Notes: generated by a model not told the origin, from the sequence alone. A stretch of DNA of 64,000 bases from Sphingobium vermicomposti (GCF_011762025.1 NZ_JAASQR010000001.1:806001-870000); one strand, 5' to 3'. Positions 7,432-19,679 are shown, numbered from the stretch's first letter. Numbers and translations are program-made.

Positions 7432-8310
7432 TCAGCGCGTCGGCACCGGCTCCGCGCCCGAATAATCGTAAAAGCCCTTCCCGGTTTTCCGACCCAGCCA
7501 ACCGGCTTCGACATATTTCACCAACAACGGCGCGGGCCGATATTTGGGATCGCGCGTCGTCGTCTGCAGCACGTTGAGCGCTTCCAGGCAGGTGTCGAGG
7601 CCGATATAATCGGCAAGCGTGAGCGGACCCATGGGATGATTCAGCCCCAAGCGCACGCCGGTATCGATATCCTGCATGTTGGCCACGCCTTCGCCCAGGG
7701 TGAACACGGCCTCGTTCAGCATCGGCAACAGGATGCGATTGACGACGAAGCCGGGCGCGTCGAACGCATGCACGACCTTCTTGCCAAGGCGCTTCACATA
7801 GGTTTCGACCGCGGCAACCGCCTCGCTCGACGTGGCCAGTCCACTGATGACTTCCACCAATGCCATTGCAGGCACCGGATTGAAGAAGTGAACGCCCAGG
7901 AAGCGCTCCTTGTCCGGCACGGCCTGTCCAAGGCGCGTGATGGGAATGGACGATGTATTCGACGCCATGATCGCGCCGGGTGCCAGGACCCCGCCGAGAT
8001 TGGCGAAGATGGTGCGTTTGATATCCTCACGCTCGGTCGCTGCTTCGATGACCAGTTGCGCTTCGGACAACGGGGCCAGTTCACCGCTCACCCGGATGCG
8101 CGCCATTGCGGCGTCCACATCTGCCTGGGTCTGCTTTCCCTTCTCCACCGCCTTGCCAAGCTGCCGGGCGACGCCATCGCGGCCCTTTTCAGCGCGCGCC
8201 AGGTCGATGTCGCACAATATGACGTCGTAACCGGCCTGAGCAGAAACCTGCGCGATGCCCGCACCCATCTGACCAGCGCCAATGATACCTATTACCCGGA
8301 TCTCGGTCAC
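7432..8310 (-). CDS. 3-hydroxybutyryl-CoA / 3-hydroxyacyl-CoA dehydrogenase
   Basis: NAD(P)-dependent oxidation of 3-hydroxyacyl-CoA (HbdH/PaaH type), used in butyrate/PHB or fatty-acid metabolism. The 292-residue protein begins [20 protein letters not shown], with the Rossmann GxGxxG. It has the ERED and [11 protein letters not shown] segments, the catalytic histidine in [16 protein letters not shown], and the C-terminal domain [16 protein letters not shown] with [18 protein letters not shown]. The start is GTG at 8310, preceded by GGAGG at good spacing. The frame is open upstream to 8475, but that stretch is unlike the family. Divergent from ybgC-tol-pal; the isolated position gives no pathway clue. 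Confidence 0.9.
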   Translation of the reverse strand: MTEIRVIGIIGAGQMGAGIAQVSAQAGYDVILCDIDLARAEKGRDGVARQLGKAVEKGKQTQADVDAAMARIRVSGELAPLSEAQLVIEAATEREDIKRTIFANLGGVLAPGAIMASNTSSIPITRLGQAVPDKERFLGVHFFNPVPAMALVEVISGLATSSEAVAAVETYVKRLGKKVVHAFDAPGFVVNRILLPMLNEAVFTLGEGVANMQDIDTGVRLGLNHPMGPLTLADYIGLDTCLEALNVLQTTTRDPKYRPAPLLVKYVEAGWLGRKTGKGFYDYSGAEPVPTR

Positions 8311-8528
8311 AGCCTTACCTCCGCTCTGATTGATTTGCCCGATTGATTTGGACGTTGCCCTAGCGGCAAGGCGCGGACGCGACCAGTGGTTTTGCAGCCC
8401 GGCACAGTGCGGGGCCGGACAGGGAAGGGATGGAGCACGACAGAAGGCCCCACCTGCCCGGCAGAATGGTTTCATGACGGTTATTTCCGTCTTTGCGCTG
8501 CGGCTGCATGATGGCTAAAAGGCCGCGC

Positions 8529-8999
8529 ATGTCCGCTTTTGTGCCCATGCCCGCGCCGGCGACCGGAAGGTTCATCGGCGCGGCGCATCATTTTCCCCTG
8601 CGCGTCTATTTCGAGGATACGGATCTATCGGGTCTGGTCTATCACGCCAATTACCTGCGCTATATGGAGCGGGCACGGTCCGACATGCTGCGCGTCGCCG
8701 GGATCGACCAGCGCGCGACGCATGAAGCGGGTGATGGCGTCTATGCTGTCACGGACATCAAGATCCGCTATCGCCGCCCGGCGCGGCTGGACGATGACCT
8801 GATGGTGGAAAGCCGCGTGACTGCATTCGGGGCCGCGACCTGCGCCATTCATCAGAGAGTCAGGCGCGGCGAGGAATTACTGACGGATGGCGAAGTTTCG
8901 GTCGCCTTCCTGACGCAACAGGGCCGTCCACAGCGGCAACCAAGGCCCTGGATCGATATTTTTAGCCGTTTGATGACAGGGGAAGACATCAACCCATGA
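8529..8999 (+). CDS. ybgC: YbgC, Tol-Pal-associated acyl-CoA thioesterase
   Basis: A hotdog-fold thioesterase, normally first in the tol-pal operon, thought to act on acyl-CoA or acyl-ACP linked to phospholipid synthesis. The 156-residue protein has the family motif VYFEDTDLSGLVYHANYLRY with the catalytic aspartate, then MERARSDMLRVAGID and IKIRYRRPARLDDDLMVESR. I chose ATG 8529 because AAAGG lies six bases upstream; ATGs at 8508 and 8511 are possible. Its stop overlaps the tolQ start (ATGA), indicating coupling. Confidence 0.93.
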   Translation: MSAFVPMPAPATGRFIGAAHHFPLRVYFEDTDLSGLVYHANYLRYMERARSDMLRVAGIDQRATHEAGDGVYAVTDIKIRYRRPARLDDDLMVESRVTAFGAATCAIHQRVRRGEELLTDGEVSVAFLTQQGRPQRQPRPWIDIFSRLMTGEDINP

Positions 9000-9715
9000 G
9001 CCTAATGATGCCCGGCATGGGCGCAGCAGCCGGCGCCGCCGCGCAAGCCGCCACCATTTCGCCGCTCGTCCTGTTCCTGCAGGCGGACATCGTCGTAAAG
9101 GTGGTGATGCTGGGGCTTTTGCTCGCCAGCATCTGGACCTGGGCGATGATTATCGGCTTTACCTTCACCCTGCGCCGCGCCAGCCGTCAAAGCAGCGCGT
9201 TCGAGGATGATTTCTGGAAGGCCGAGGATATCGACCGCTTCTTTGAAGCACGGGGCAAGGCGGACTTTCCCGCTGCCAAGGTGATGGCCGCAGGCGTCAC
9301 CGAATGGCGGCGATCCACCGCGCAAAAGGTCATAGACCGCGAAGGGACACGCGACCGGCTATCGACCAGCATGTCGAGCACCATCGCGACGGAAATCGAT
9401 CGCCTGTCCGATCGGCTGAACATCCTTGCCACCATTGGGGCGGTCGCGCCCTTCGTCGGGCTGTTCGGCACGGTATGGGGCATCATGCGCGCGTTCACCG
9501 CGATTGCGGCTGAACAGAATAGCTCGCTCGCCGTCGTCGCGCCCGGCATTGCGGAAGCATTGTTCGCCACCGCCATCGGCCTGTTCGCAGCTATTCCAGC
9601 AGTCATCGCCTATAATCGCTTCAGCCATGGCATCAACCGGATGGAAGCCAAGCTGACCCGCTTTGCCGACGGTTTCTATTCCACGCTGAGCCGCGAGCTG
9701 GAGGCGCAGCGGTGA
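8996..9715 (+). CDS. tolQ: TolQ, proton channel subunit of the Tol-Pal system
   Basis: With TolR, forms the proton-motive-force-driven stator that energises TolA for outer-membrane constriction at division. The 239-residue protein has three membrane segments: around 25-50 (VVKVVMLGLLLASIWTWAMI), around 142-165 within NILATIGAVAPFVGLFGTVW, and around 180-205 (IAEALFATAIGLFAAIPAVI). The GLFGTVWGIMRAF and GIAEALFATAIGLFAAIPAV motifs are diagnostic of the MotA/TolQ/ExbB family. The alanine-rich N-terminus (MSLMMPGMGAAAGAAAQ) is long. It overlaps ybgC by four bases and precedes tolR. Confidence 0.95.
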   Translation: MSLMMPGMGAAAGAAAQAATISPLVLFLQADIVVKVVMLGLLLASIWTWAMIIGFTFTLRRASRQSSAFEDDFWKAEDIDRFFEARGKADFPAAKVMAAGVTEWRRSTAQKVIDREGTRDRLSTSMSSTIATEIDRLSDRLNILATIGAVAPFVGLFGTVWGIMRAFTAIAAEQNSSLAVVAPGIAEALFATAIGLFAAIPAVIAYNRFSHGINRMEAKLTRFADGFYSTLSRELEAQR

Positions 9716-9731
9716 CGGGAGCAGACATATA

Positions 9732-10211
9732 ATGGCCATGTCGGGACCTCCTTCCGGCCGCCGCGGGCGTGGCCGCGCGCCGATGGCGGACATCAACGTC
9801 ACTCCGCTGGTCGATGTCATGCTGGTGCTGCTCATCATCTTCATGGTGACGGCCCCGTTGCTGGTGACGGGCGTGCCCGTGAACCTGCCGGAAACACGCG
9901 CCAAGGGGCTTGACCAGGACCAGCAGCCCAAGGTCGTGTCGGTCGATCGCGATGGCGCGATCTTCATCGACGACGATCAGGTGAGCGACGTCGACCTGCC
10001 CGACCGGCTGGCGGAGATCATGTCGGCCAATGCCGGACAACCCGATCCGCCCCAGATTTTCCTGCGCGCCGACACCGCCCTTGATTATGGCCGGGTGATG
10101 CGGGTGATGGGGGAACTGAACCGCGCAGGCCTGAACAAAGTCGCGCTCGTCAGCACGGGCAGTGAGGGCGGCGATGCATCCGCCGCGACTGTCAGCAGCG
10201 GTTCAGAATAG
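9732..10211 (+). CDS. tolR: TolR, ExbD/TolR family stator subunit
   Basis: Partner of TolQ. The 159-residue protein starts with a short basic cytoplasmic tail, then the motif MADINVTPLVDVMLVLLIIF, in which the conserved membrane aspartate (about D28) carries protons. One transmembrane helix spans about 28-47 and the rest is periplasmic. The periplasmic domain includes FLRADTALDYGRVMRVMGEL, typical of ExbD/TolR. It lies 16 bp after tolQ and 18 bp before tolA. Confidence 0.95.
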   Translation: MAMSGPPSGRRGRGRAPMADINVTPLVDVMLVLLIIFMVTAPLLVTGVPVNLPETRAKGLDQDQQPKVVSVDRDGAIFIDDDQVSDVDLPDRLAEIMSANAGQPDPPQIFLRADTALDYGRVMRVMGELNRAGLNKVALVSTGSEGGDASAATVSSGSE

Positions 10212-10229
10212 GAGCCATAGGGACCGGGG

Positions 10230-11144
10230 ATGGAGAGCGCGGAGAAAATCGGCCTTGGCGTAGCGACGGCGGGACATGTCCTGCTGTTCGGACTCCTGTC
10301 CGCCGGTTTCCTGGCCACGCCCAATCCGCTCAAGCTCAATTCGCCGCCGATGGACGTGAGCCTGATCGATGAGGTTGCGCTGGAATCGATGGCACCCCGC
10401 CTGTCCACGCAGCCGCCACCGCCCAGCGTCGCGCCCGAAGAAGGCCCGACCGAAGACGCCGCGCCTGCCGCTTTGCCAGAACCGGCCCCCGCGCCGGAGC
10501 CGGAACCCGCGCCACCGCCCAAAAAGCCATCCCCGCCCCGCAAGGATGTGCCCAAGGCTGCGCCCAAGCCCAAGCCCGCGCCCGAAAAACCGGCTGTAAA
10601 GGCCAAGCCTACGCCGCCCAAGCCAAAGGCCGCAGCAGCGCCCGCCCCGGCGCAGCAGAAGGCGAAGGCCAAGCCCAAGGCTGACTCGCCTGCACGCGCA
10701 TCAGGCGAGGGAAAAGCGCAGAAACCGCGCGGCTCGATGCTGGGCAAGGACTTCCTGAAAGGCATCGACACCGAAGCCGACGCGCCGCGCAAGCCCGCAC
10801 CAGCCCCGGCTGCCACCTTGGGTCCGGCGCAGAAGGCGGCGCTGGACGCCGAAATTCGCCGCCAGCTCAAACCACATTGGCGTCCGCCGTCGGGAGCGGA
10901 TGCCGATCAGCTCGTCACCCTGCTGGAAGTGCGGCTGGACAAGAATGGCCGTGTCGTCGGCGCGCCTGAAGTGATCGAACAGCGCGGGGTGACGGCCAGC
11001 AACCGCCCGCAGGCGCAGATCCATGCGGAACGCGCCATCCAGGCGGTGAAGCTGGCTTCGCCTTTTCGCAACTTGCCGCCTGAATTTTACGAACAATGGA
11101 AATGGCTGCGGCCACTTCGTTTTGATGCGAGGCTGAACCGATGA
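10230..11144 (+). CDS. tolA: TolA-like energy transducer (TonB/TolA family)
   Basis: Connects the TolQR motor in the inner membrane to TolB/Pal at the outer membrane. The 304-residue protein has an N-terminal transmembrane helix (IGLGVATAGHVLLFGLLSAG), then a long low-complexity Pro/Ala/Lys/Glu region (about residues 65-190), which is expected to span the periplasm. A small C-terminal domain (QKAALDAEIRRQLKPHWRPP and LLEVRLDKNGRVVGAPEVIE) resembles the TolA/TonB C-terminal fold. Its identity rests mainly on position between tolR and tolB, because the central region is compositionally biased. The stop overlaps the tolB start. Confidence 0.88.
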   Translation: MESAEKIGLGVATAGHVLLFGLLSAGFLATPNPLKLNSPPMDVSLIDEVALESMAPRLSTQPPPPSVAPEEGPTEDAAPAALPEPAPAPEPEPAPPPKKPSPPRKDVPKAAPKPKPAPEKPAVKAKPTPPKPKAAAAPAPAQQKAKAKPKADSPARASGEGKAQKPRGSMLGKDFLKGIDTEADAPRKPAPAPAATLGPAQKAALDAEIRRQLKPHWRPPSGADADQLVTLLEVRLDKNGRVVGAPEVIEQRGVTASNRPQAQIHAERAIQAVKLASPFRNLPPEFYEQWKWLRPLRFDARLNR

Positions 11145-12478
11145 TGACGACCCTGTTGCGCCGCCTGAGCGTGGCCGCCACCGCCCTGATCGCCCTGGCC
11201 ACAGCCCCCGCTGCCATGGCGCAGCTGTCCGTGGACGTTACCGGCGAGATTGAAAGCAATCTCAAGATCGTGGTCCCGGCGCTTCCGGCGCAGGCCGAAG
11301 TCTCCACGCCTGCAGGATCATCGACCGAACTCGGTCGCAAGATCGCGGAAGTCATCGCGACCGACCTCAAAGGGTCCGGCCTGTTCGATCCGTCCGGGCC
11401 GGGCGGCATCCCTACTATCGCTTTCCCGGAAGTCACCAACCCCGTCTATGACAAATGGGGCGCTTATCAGGCGCTGGTGCAGGGGTTCGTCCGCACCACG
11501 GGCGGGGAAGCCGACATCACGGTGGGCTGCTACCTCTACGATGTAGCGCTGAAGCAGGAATTGACCCGTCAGGGCTATGTCGTCGCCCCGCGCGACTGGC
11601 GGCGCGCTGCGCACAAATGCGCCGACGCCATCTATGCCCGGCTGTCTGGGGAAAGCCCCTTCTTCGACAGCCGCATCGCCTATATCGCCGAGAGCGGACC
11701 GAAGGGGAACCGCACCAAGCGGCTTGCCATCATGGATTCCGACGGCGCGAACCACCGCTTCATCACCAATGGCCAGTCGCTCGCGCTCACGCCGCGATTT
11801 TCCCCCGACTATAAGTCGATCGTTTATGTGAGCTATCTGAACAACCGGGTGCGCATCTATGTCTATGACATCGGCACTGGCAGGCAGCGGCTGGTGACCG
11901 AAAGCAGCAATCCGACCTTTGCCCCGCGCTGGTCCCCGGATGGTCGCACCATCCTCTTTTCCATGGCCGTCGCCGGCAACACCGACATTTATCGCGTGCC
12001 TGCCGGCGGCGGGACGCCGGTGCGGCTCACCAACGCGCCGGGCATCGATGTGGGCGGTAGCTATTCACCCGACGGAACGAAGATCGTGTTTGAAAGCGAT
12101 CGGTCGGGCAGCCAGCAAATCTATGTCATGAACGCCGATGGTTCAGCCCAGCGCCGGATCAGCCATGGCGGTGGGCGCTATGCGACGCCCGAATGGAGCC
12201 CGCGCGGCGACCTCATCGCCTTCACCAAGATCGCGGGCGATTTCAAGATCGCGGTCATGACGCCGACCGGCGATAATGAGCGGATCCTGACCAATGGCTG
12301 GCAGGACGAGCAGCCGACCTGGTCCCCCAATGGACGGGTGCTGCAATATTTCCGCACCAGCGCCGGTCGCCAGGGCAGCAGCCAAGTGTGGCAGGTCGAC
12401 CTGACCGGGGTTAACGAACGCCGTATCCCCACGCCGCTCAGCGGTTCCGACCCTGCCTGGGGTCCATTGCTGCCCTGA
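11141..12478 (+). CDS. tolB: TolB, periplasmic beta-propeller of the Tol-Pal system
   Basis: A periplasmic protein that binds Pal, TolA and Lpp-like partners. The 445-residue precursor has a signal peptide ending near APAAMAQ. The N-terminal domain contains VVPALPAQAEV and DLKGSGLFDP. Six-bladed PD40-type repeats follow, each with a WSPDG-like turn: FSPDYKSIVYVSYL, RWSPDGRTILFSM, YSPDGTKIVFESDRSG, EWSPRGDLIAFTK and TWSPNGRVLQYF. It ends with SDPAWGPLLP, as TolB proteins do. It overlaps tolA by four bases, and pal follows after 76 bp with its own strong ribosome-binding site. Confidence 0.95.
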   Translation: MMTTLLRRLSVAATALIALATAPAAMAQLSVDVTGEIESNLKIVVPALPAQAEVSTPAGSSTELGRKIAEVIATDLKGSGLFDPSGPGGIPTIAFPEVTNPVYDKWGAYQALVQGFVRTTGGEADITVGCYLYDVALKQELTRQGYVVAPRDWRRAAHKCADAIYARLSGESPFFDSRIAYIAESGPKGNRTKRLAIMDSDGANHRFITNGQSLALTPRFSPDYKSIVYVSYLNNRVRIYVYDIGTGRQRLVTESSNPTFAPRWSPDGRTILFSMAVAGNTDIYRVPAGGGTPVRLTNAPGIDVGGSYSPDGTKIVFESDRSGSQQIYVMNADGSAQRRISHGGGRYATPEWSPRGDLIAFTKIAGDFKIAVMTPTGDNERILTNGWQDEQPTWSPNGRVLQYFRTSAGRQGSSQVWQVDLTGVNERRIPTPLSGSDPAWGPLLP

Positions 12479-12554
12479 TATGGAACCAGATCGTCCCGAC
12501 AGCGTAACGACATGATCAACGCTGCGGATTTCAACTCTCTTCAAGGAGATCCCG

Positions 12555-13067
12555 ATGAAACTGTCCCGCCCCCTCCTGATCGCCGTTTCCGTCCTTGCCC
12601 TCGCCGCTTGCGGCAAGAAGGCACCCAAGGACCTGCCGCCACCGCCCGCCGGTGACCCCAGCGCGCAGACCGGCATCGGCACGACGCCCACCGGCCCGGT
12701 CAAGGGCAGCCAGGAAGATTTCGTGGCGTCGGTCGCGTCCGACCGAATCTTTTTCGACACCGACCAATATGATGTCGATGCCCAGGACCAGCAGACCTTG
12801 CAGAGCCAGTCCGCATGGTTGCAGCAAAACCCCAATGTCCGCGTCACGATTGAAGGCCATGCCGACGAACGCGGCACGCGCGATTATAACATCGCCTTGG
12901 GGGAACGCCGCGCCAATGCTGCGAAAAACTATCTTGCATCGCTGGGCATCGACCCCGGCCGGATCAACACGGTAAGCTATGGCAAGGAACGCCCGGCGGC
13001 GCTGGGTTCGGACGAATCCGCCTGGGCGCAGAACCGCCGCGCGGTGACCGTCACCGTCCAATATTAA
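12555..13067 (+). CDS. pal: Pal, peptidoglycan-associated outer-membrane lipoprotein
   Basis: An outer-membrane lipoprotein that anchors the Tol system to peptidoglycan. The 170-residue precursor has lipobox LAAC (cysteine about residue 19). A proline-rich linker precedes the OmpA-like domain DRIFFDTDQYDVDAQDQQTL and IEGHADERGTRDYNIALGER, which includes the diaminopimelate-binding aspartate and arginine. The ribosome-binding site AAGGAG lies eight bases before the ATG. It is the last gene of ybgC-tolQRAB-pal and is followed by a textbook terminator. Confidence 0.96.
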   Translation: MKLSRPLLIAVSVLALAACGKKAPKDLPPPPAGDPSAQTGIGTTPTGPVKGSQEDFVASVASDRIFFDTDQYDVDAQDQQTLQSQSAWLQQNPNVRVTIEGHADERGTRDYNIALGERRANAAKNYLASLGIDPGRINTVSYGKERPAALGSDESAWAQNRRAVTVTVQY

Positions 13068-13094
13068 AGCCGTCGGGTCGCACCAGGCTTTAGG

Positions 13095-13127
13095 AAGCCC
13101 GCCGGTCAACAGATCGGCGGGCTTTTT
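13095..13127 (+). terminator. Intrinsic terminator of the tol-pal operon
   Basis: The arms AAGCCCGCCG (13095-13104) and CGGCGGGCTT (13115-13124) pair perfectly around a 10-nt loop and run into a T tract (CTTTTTC). It lies 28 bp after the pal stop codon. Confidence 0.93.
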
Positions 13128-13155
13128 CATTCCCGCCTACCCTCGCGGGGAGCAG

Positions 13156-13605
13156 CTAAGGCAGCTTGCGCCGCTCCGCGATGCGGCGTCCGATCAGTTC
13201 CATGACATTCACGGTAATCTCGACCGCCGTGTCGGGCAGATCGTCGAACAACTCCCGTGTCAAACCGTCCAGCCGCGCCTCTATCCGCGCGGCCAGGTTG
13301 CTGCCCGCAGGCGTGAATTGAACGTGGTTCGACCTCTTGTCCTTGGGGTGGGGAAGGCGTTCGATCAGCCCCATGGTGGCCAGCTGATCCAGCGTGCGCA
13401 CCAGCGATGGCTGCGTGATGCCCAGCTGTTCGGCCAGGTCCGCCTGCCGCACGTCGGGGCCCAGCCGGGCAAGGTGCACAAGGCACCAGCCCGCGCTGGC
13501 CGAAACCCCGAACTGCGCTAAGGCTTCATCCGTCAAATGCCGCCAGCTTCGCGCCACCTGCGGCATTTTCTGAACCAGCGAATATGTCAGGTCAGAGCGG
13601 GACAT
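13156..13605 (-). CDS. MarR-family transcriptional regulator
   Basis: A 149-residue winged-helix repressor-type protein. The DNA-binding region runs from about residue 55: VRQADLAEQLGITQPSLVRT for the recognition helix, then MGLIERLPHPKDKRSNHVQF for the wing with the conserved DxR. Flanking helices (WRHLTDEALAQFGVSASAGW and the C-terminal LFDDLPDTAVEITVNVMELI) would form the dimer interface. It is convergent with tol-pal and upstream of no obvious partner on its own strand, so its target is unknown; MarR proteins usually respond to phenolic or aromatic ligands. Confidence 0.9.
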   Translation of the reverse strand: MSRSDLTYSLVQKMPQVARSWRHLTDEALAQFGVSASAGWCLVHLARLGPDVRQADLAEQLGITQPSLVRTLDQLATMGLIERLPHPKDKRSNHVQFTPAGSNLAARIEARLDGLTRELFDDLPDTAVEITVNVMELIGRRIAERRKLP

Positions 13606-13651
13606 AAGGGTTAGTGGGCGGCGATATTATCGACCGCGCCACCGCAGCCTT

Positions 13652-13957
13652 TCACGCGCGCCGCGCGCCGGAAAAGCCAGCCGCACCGAATGCGCCCAAC
13701 TGCATGGTGCCGTTGATGGCATCACCGTCCACGACCGCTTCGCAATCCATCGTCATCGGCATGGGGAGCGTCATGTTCATCTTCCAGGTCAGCTTGTCGC
13801 CGTCGACTTTGCCATCGGCCACGTCGAGGGAGCCCATCATGCCTGCGAAGGTGCCGTTGAAACTGTCCCCCGTGCTGATGACCGTAAAAACGCCCTTCTG
13901 GTCGCCCAAGGGTGTTTTTGCCACGCAGTCATAGGCACCATCGACATTCGGCATCAT
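13652..13957 (-). CDS. Small hypothetical protein downstream of the M16 peptidase
   Basis: A 101-residue protein with no signal peptide. It starts at ATG 13957 (MMPNVDGAYDCVAKTPLGDQ), preceded by AAGGAG at good spacing; the longer frame to 14047 overlaps the peptidase gene and is unlikely. The sequence looks like a small beta-barrel or lipocalin-like repeat: GVFTVISTGDSFNGTFAG, LDVADGKVDGDKLTWKMNM and CEAVVDGDAINGTMQLG. I do not recognise a named family with certainty. It begins 19 bp after the peptidase stop and is probably co-transcribed with it. Confidence 0.7.
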   Translation of the reverse strand: MMPNVDGAYDCVAKTPLGDQKGVFTVISTGDSFNGTFAGMMGSLDVADGKVDGDKLTWKMNMTLPMPMTMDCEAVVDGDAINGTMQLGAFGAAGFSGARRA

Positions 13958-13976
13958 GCAATCTCCTTCGCTGCCA

Positions 13977-16853
13977 TCAATCGGCAAGTGTACCCATTTC
14001 AACGGGCAGGCCCACCGCGTCAAGCTGCGGCCGCACAAGCTTCGCATCGCCGACCACGACCCAGATCAGCCGGTCGGGATTGATCGCTTCCCGCGCCGCC
14101 TGGTCAAGGTCGGCCGGGGTCATGGCCCGGTAGATATCGGGCAGCTTTTCATAAAAGTCGTCGGGCCGCCCCAGCAGGCGGTTGCGCATCATCGCGCCCA
14201 ACAGATCGGACGATGTTTCGAAGCTGCCCGGCAGCGACAAGATCTGGCTGTTGATCGTCTGGTTGCGCTCAGCCAGCGTCGTACCCTTTGCCGTCAGGAA
14301 ATCCGTCACATCCTGGCGCGCCGCGATGATGGATTCGCCGGTCTTGTCGGTCTGCACCGGCGCATAGATCAGCAACGGAATGGTTTCCTTCACCCCCGGC
14401 AGCGCGCTGCCCGCATAATAGGCCCAGCCTTTCGTTTCCCGCAGGTTCATGATCAGCCGCGACGTCGAACTGCCGCCCAGCACCTCGTTCGCGGTGGTCA
14501 ACGTCACCGGATTGTCAGTGCCGCGCTTGTTGGTTAGCAGGCCCGCCAAGATCATCGACTGCGGGCTTTGCGGCTTGTCCACCAGGATGATGCGCGCTGG
14601 ACGCATCATGCGGTCCATGCGGAACAGCTTCGTACCCTTGGCGACCGCCGGAGCCTTCCAGTCGCCGAACCGCTTTTCCAGCAGCGGCATGATGTCGGCC
14701 AGGTTGGTATCGCCCGTTACGAAGATGGTCGCATTGTCGGGCCGCATCCATGTGTCGTGGAACGCGATCATATCCGCGCGCGTCGCTGCCTTCACGCCGC
14801 TTTCGGTGCCGGACCCCGTGAACGGAATGCCATAGGGATGCGCCTTTCCATATAGCAGGGGCGGCAGCAGTCGCTGGGCGATCGGCATCGGTTCGGTCTT
14901 TTCCGCCGCGATGCGCGTCAGCAACTGGCCCCGCAGCCGCTCCACCTCCGCCGGGGCGAAGGCGGGGTTGCGAATGATATCGGCGAGCAGCCCCAGTGAC
15001 GCGTCCAGATTGGGCTTGAGCGCGTATAGGCCGACAGTGGTGCTGTCCATGCCGTTGCCCGCGCTGATCGACGCGCCCAGCCTTTCCTGTTCTTCGGCGA
15101 TCTGGATGGAGGTGCGGGTCGCCGTTCCTTCATCCAGCAGCGCCGTCGTCAGCCCTGCGACGCCCAGCTTTTCCTTGTCATCCGCCGCATTGCCGGCGTC
15201 GAACGATACCGAGACACGCACCACCGGCACGGTCGCGCGCCGAGCGAATATGACCGGGATGCCGTTTTTCAGCTTCGCACGCTCGACGTTCGGGAAATCC
15301 AGATCCTTGACCGGCTGAATCGCCGGCTCTGCGATTTTCGTGGGCGCTGGCGGCGTCGCGGCAGCGGGCGATGGCTTGTTGGGATCGCGGAAATAGGCCG
15401 GGCGGTGGGTGGCATTGCCCGCCAGCGCATTATCCTGCGCCGACCGCTGCCCCGGTGCCACGGTCAGTCGGAATATAGGCCGCCCCAACCATTTGCGCGC
15501 CGCCGCACTCACCGACTGCGGCGTCGCGGCGGCGTAAGCGGCCAGATCCTTCTTATATTTGCCCGGATCGTCGGAATAAACCGCGCCTTCGGCCAGCGTC
15601 ACCGCTTTGCCACTGAAACCGCCCACTTTCTCCAGACCGCCGATCGTGCCGGACAACTGCCGGGTCGCCGCGCGCCGGACTTCATCGGCGCTGGGGCCAT
15701 TTTTCAGATAGTCGGCGAGCAGCTGGTCCAAGCGCTTGCCGACGGCGACCGGGTCCTGCCCCGGCTTCACATCGACGGTTATCTCGGCAATCGACAGCTT
15801 TTCGAACGACTGGACGCTGGCCTTCACACCCACCGCGACCTTTTCGCCGCGCACCAATATATTATCGAGCCGCGACGAGCTGAGCCCGCCGAACACCGAC
15901 ATGGCAAGGTCAAGCTGTGGCAGGTCCTCGGAATTGACGCCCGGCACGATCCAGTTGCGATAAAGCCGGGTCGCAGCGACATTGTCGTGCATCAGCTTGT
16001 CGACATCCTGGTCCAGCGTGGGGACCGTCGCGTCGACGTCCACGGGTGCCGGACCCGCCGGGATATTGCCAAACCATTTTTCGACCTTCGCCTTGGCGGT
16101 CGGCACATCGATGTCGCCAGCCAGCACCAGCACGGCATTGTTAGGGCCGTAATGCGTCCTGAACCAGTTTTGCACGTCGGCAAGGCTGGCGGCGTTCAGG
16201 TCCGCCATCGACCCGATCGTCGAGTGGCGATAGGGATGCCCTTCCGGCAGCATGGCGGCCAGCTGCGCATATTCCACCAGGCCATAGGGCTCATTTTCGC
16301 CCATCCGCTTTTCATTCTGCACAACGCCGCGCTGCGTATCGAGCTTTGCCTGCGTAACCGCGCCCAGCAAATGACCCATGCGATCTGATTCCAGGAACAA
16401 CGCCCGGTCGAGCGCGCCGGTCGGCACCGTTTCAAAATAGTTGGTGCGGTCGAACCAGGTCGTGCCGTTCCAATCGGTCGCGCCGATATCCTCCAGCCGT
16501 CCGAAAAAGGGTCCATCGGCATTTTCCGAACCGTAGAACATCAGATGTTCGAACAGATGGGCAAAGCCGGTCTTGCCCTTGGGCTCGAAGCGCGACCCCA
16601 CATGATACCAGACCGACACCGCGACCACGGGAGCCTTGCGGTCGGTATGGACGATGACGCGCAACCCATTGCTCAGCGTGAACTGTTCGTACGGAATGTC
16701 GACGGCGGACACGAGGCTGGAGAGCGGTGCGGGAGCCGTCTGGGCAGCGGGGGCAGCGAGCGCGGCAGGGGTGGGAAAGGCGATGAGGGAGAGGCTCAAG
16801 GACGACAGGCCGAGCGACAAAGCCAGACGGCGCGCGGTGGAGGAAAATGTCAT
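13977..16853 (-). CDS. M16 family zinc metallopeptidase, two-domain (pitrilysin/PqqL-like)
   Basis: A 958-residue secreted peptidase with an N-terminal signal peptide (about 1-40, ending AALAAPAAQ). The inverted zinc motif HxxEH is at HLFEH (about 99-103), with the third ligand in GVVQNEKRMGENEPYG, so the first half is catalytic. A second M16-like half begins near residue 520 (DFPNVERAKLKNGIPVIFAR) and lacks HxxEH but keeps the substrate-binding R/Y region (SSTSRLIMNLRETKGWAYYA). Full-length fusions of this kind degrade peptides in the periplasm. It is divergent from clpB across about 250 bp. Confidence 0.93.
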   Translation of the reverse strand: MTFSSTARRLALSLGLSSLSLSLIAFPTPAALAAPAAQTAPAPLSSLVSAVDIPYEQFTLSNGLRVIVHTDRKAPVVAVSVWYHVGSRFEPKGKTGFAHLFEHLMFYGSENADGPFFGRLEDIGATDWNGTTWFDRTNYFETVPTGALDRALFLESDRMGHLLGAVTQAKLDTQRGVVQNEKRMGENEPYGLVEYAQLAAMLPEGHPYRHSTIGSMADLNAASLADVQNWFRTHYGPNNAVLVLAGDIDVPTAKAKVEKWFGNIPAGPAPVDVDATVPTLDQDVDKLMHDNVAATRLYRNWIVPGVNSEDLPQLDLAMSVFGGLSSSRLDNILVRGEKVAVGVKASVQSFEKLSIAEITVDVKPGQDPVAVGKRLDQLLADYLKNGPSADEVRRAATRQLSGTIGGLEKVGGFSGKAVTLAEGAVYSDDPGKYKKDLAAYAAATPQSVSAAARKWLGRPIFRLTVAPGQRSAQDNALAGNATHRPAYFRDPNKPSPAAATPPAPTKIAEPAIQPVKDLDFPNVERAKLKNGIPVIFARRATVPVVRVSVSFDAGNAADDKEKLGVAGLTTALLDEGTATRTSIQIAEEQERLGASISAGNGMDSTTVGLYALKPNLDASLGLLADIIRNPAFAPAEVERLRGQLLTRIAAEKTEPMPIAQRLLPPLLYGKAHPYGIPFTGSGTESGVKAATRADMIAFHDTWMRPDNATIFVTGDTNLADIMPLLEKRFGDWKAPAVAKGTKLFRMDRMMRPARIILVDKPQSPQSMILAGLLTNKRGTDNPVTLTTANEVLGGSSTSRLIMNLRETKGWAYYAGSALPGVKETIPLLIYAPVQTDKTGESIIAARQDVTDFLTAKGTTLAERNQTINSQILSLPGSFETSSDLLGAMMRNRLLGRPDDFYEKLPDIYRAMTPADLDQAAREAINPDRLIWVVVGDAKLVRPQLDAVGLPVEMGTLAD

Positions 16854-17099
16854 GTGTGAGGCGCCCTCATCAAAAGCTGGAGACCATGGCCGGGGAAGCT
16901 ACGGTGACCGCAGCATAGCGGCGCATGGGGACGGCGCAATATGATTGGGATATGATGAGCGGCGCAAGCAGGGCTTATCTCCCTCAAATATGGGCAGCTT
17001 TGCTCAGGGCGCGCGGCGATGCTAAGGATATTTGCATAGCGCCTCTTGTGTGTCATTTATGCAACATTACATCGTGGCAAGTTTCACGAAGGGCTTCCT

Positions 17100-19679
<2,580 letters not shown>

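Noticed and set aside
17044..17075. Sigma-32-like promoter before clpB (CTTGTG ... ACATTACAT)
   Set aside because: The -35 half is suggestive, but the -10 half and spacing match poorly; reported only as a weak possibility.
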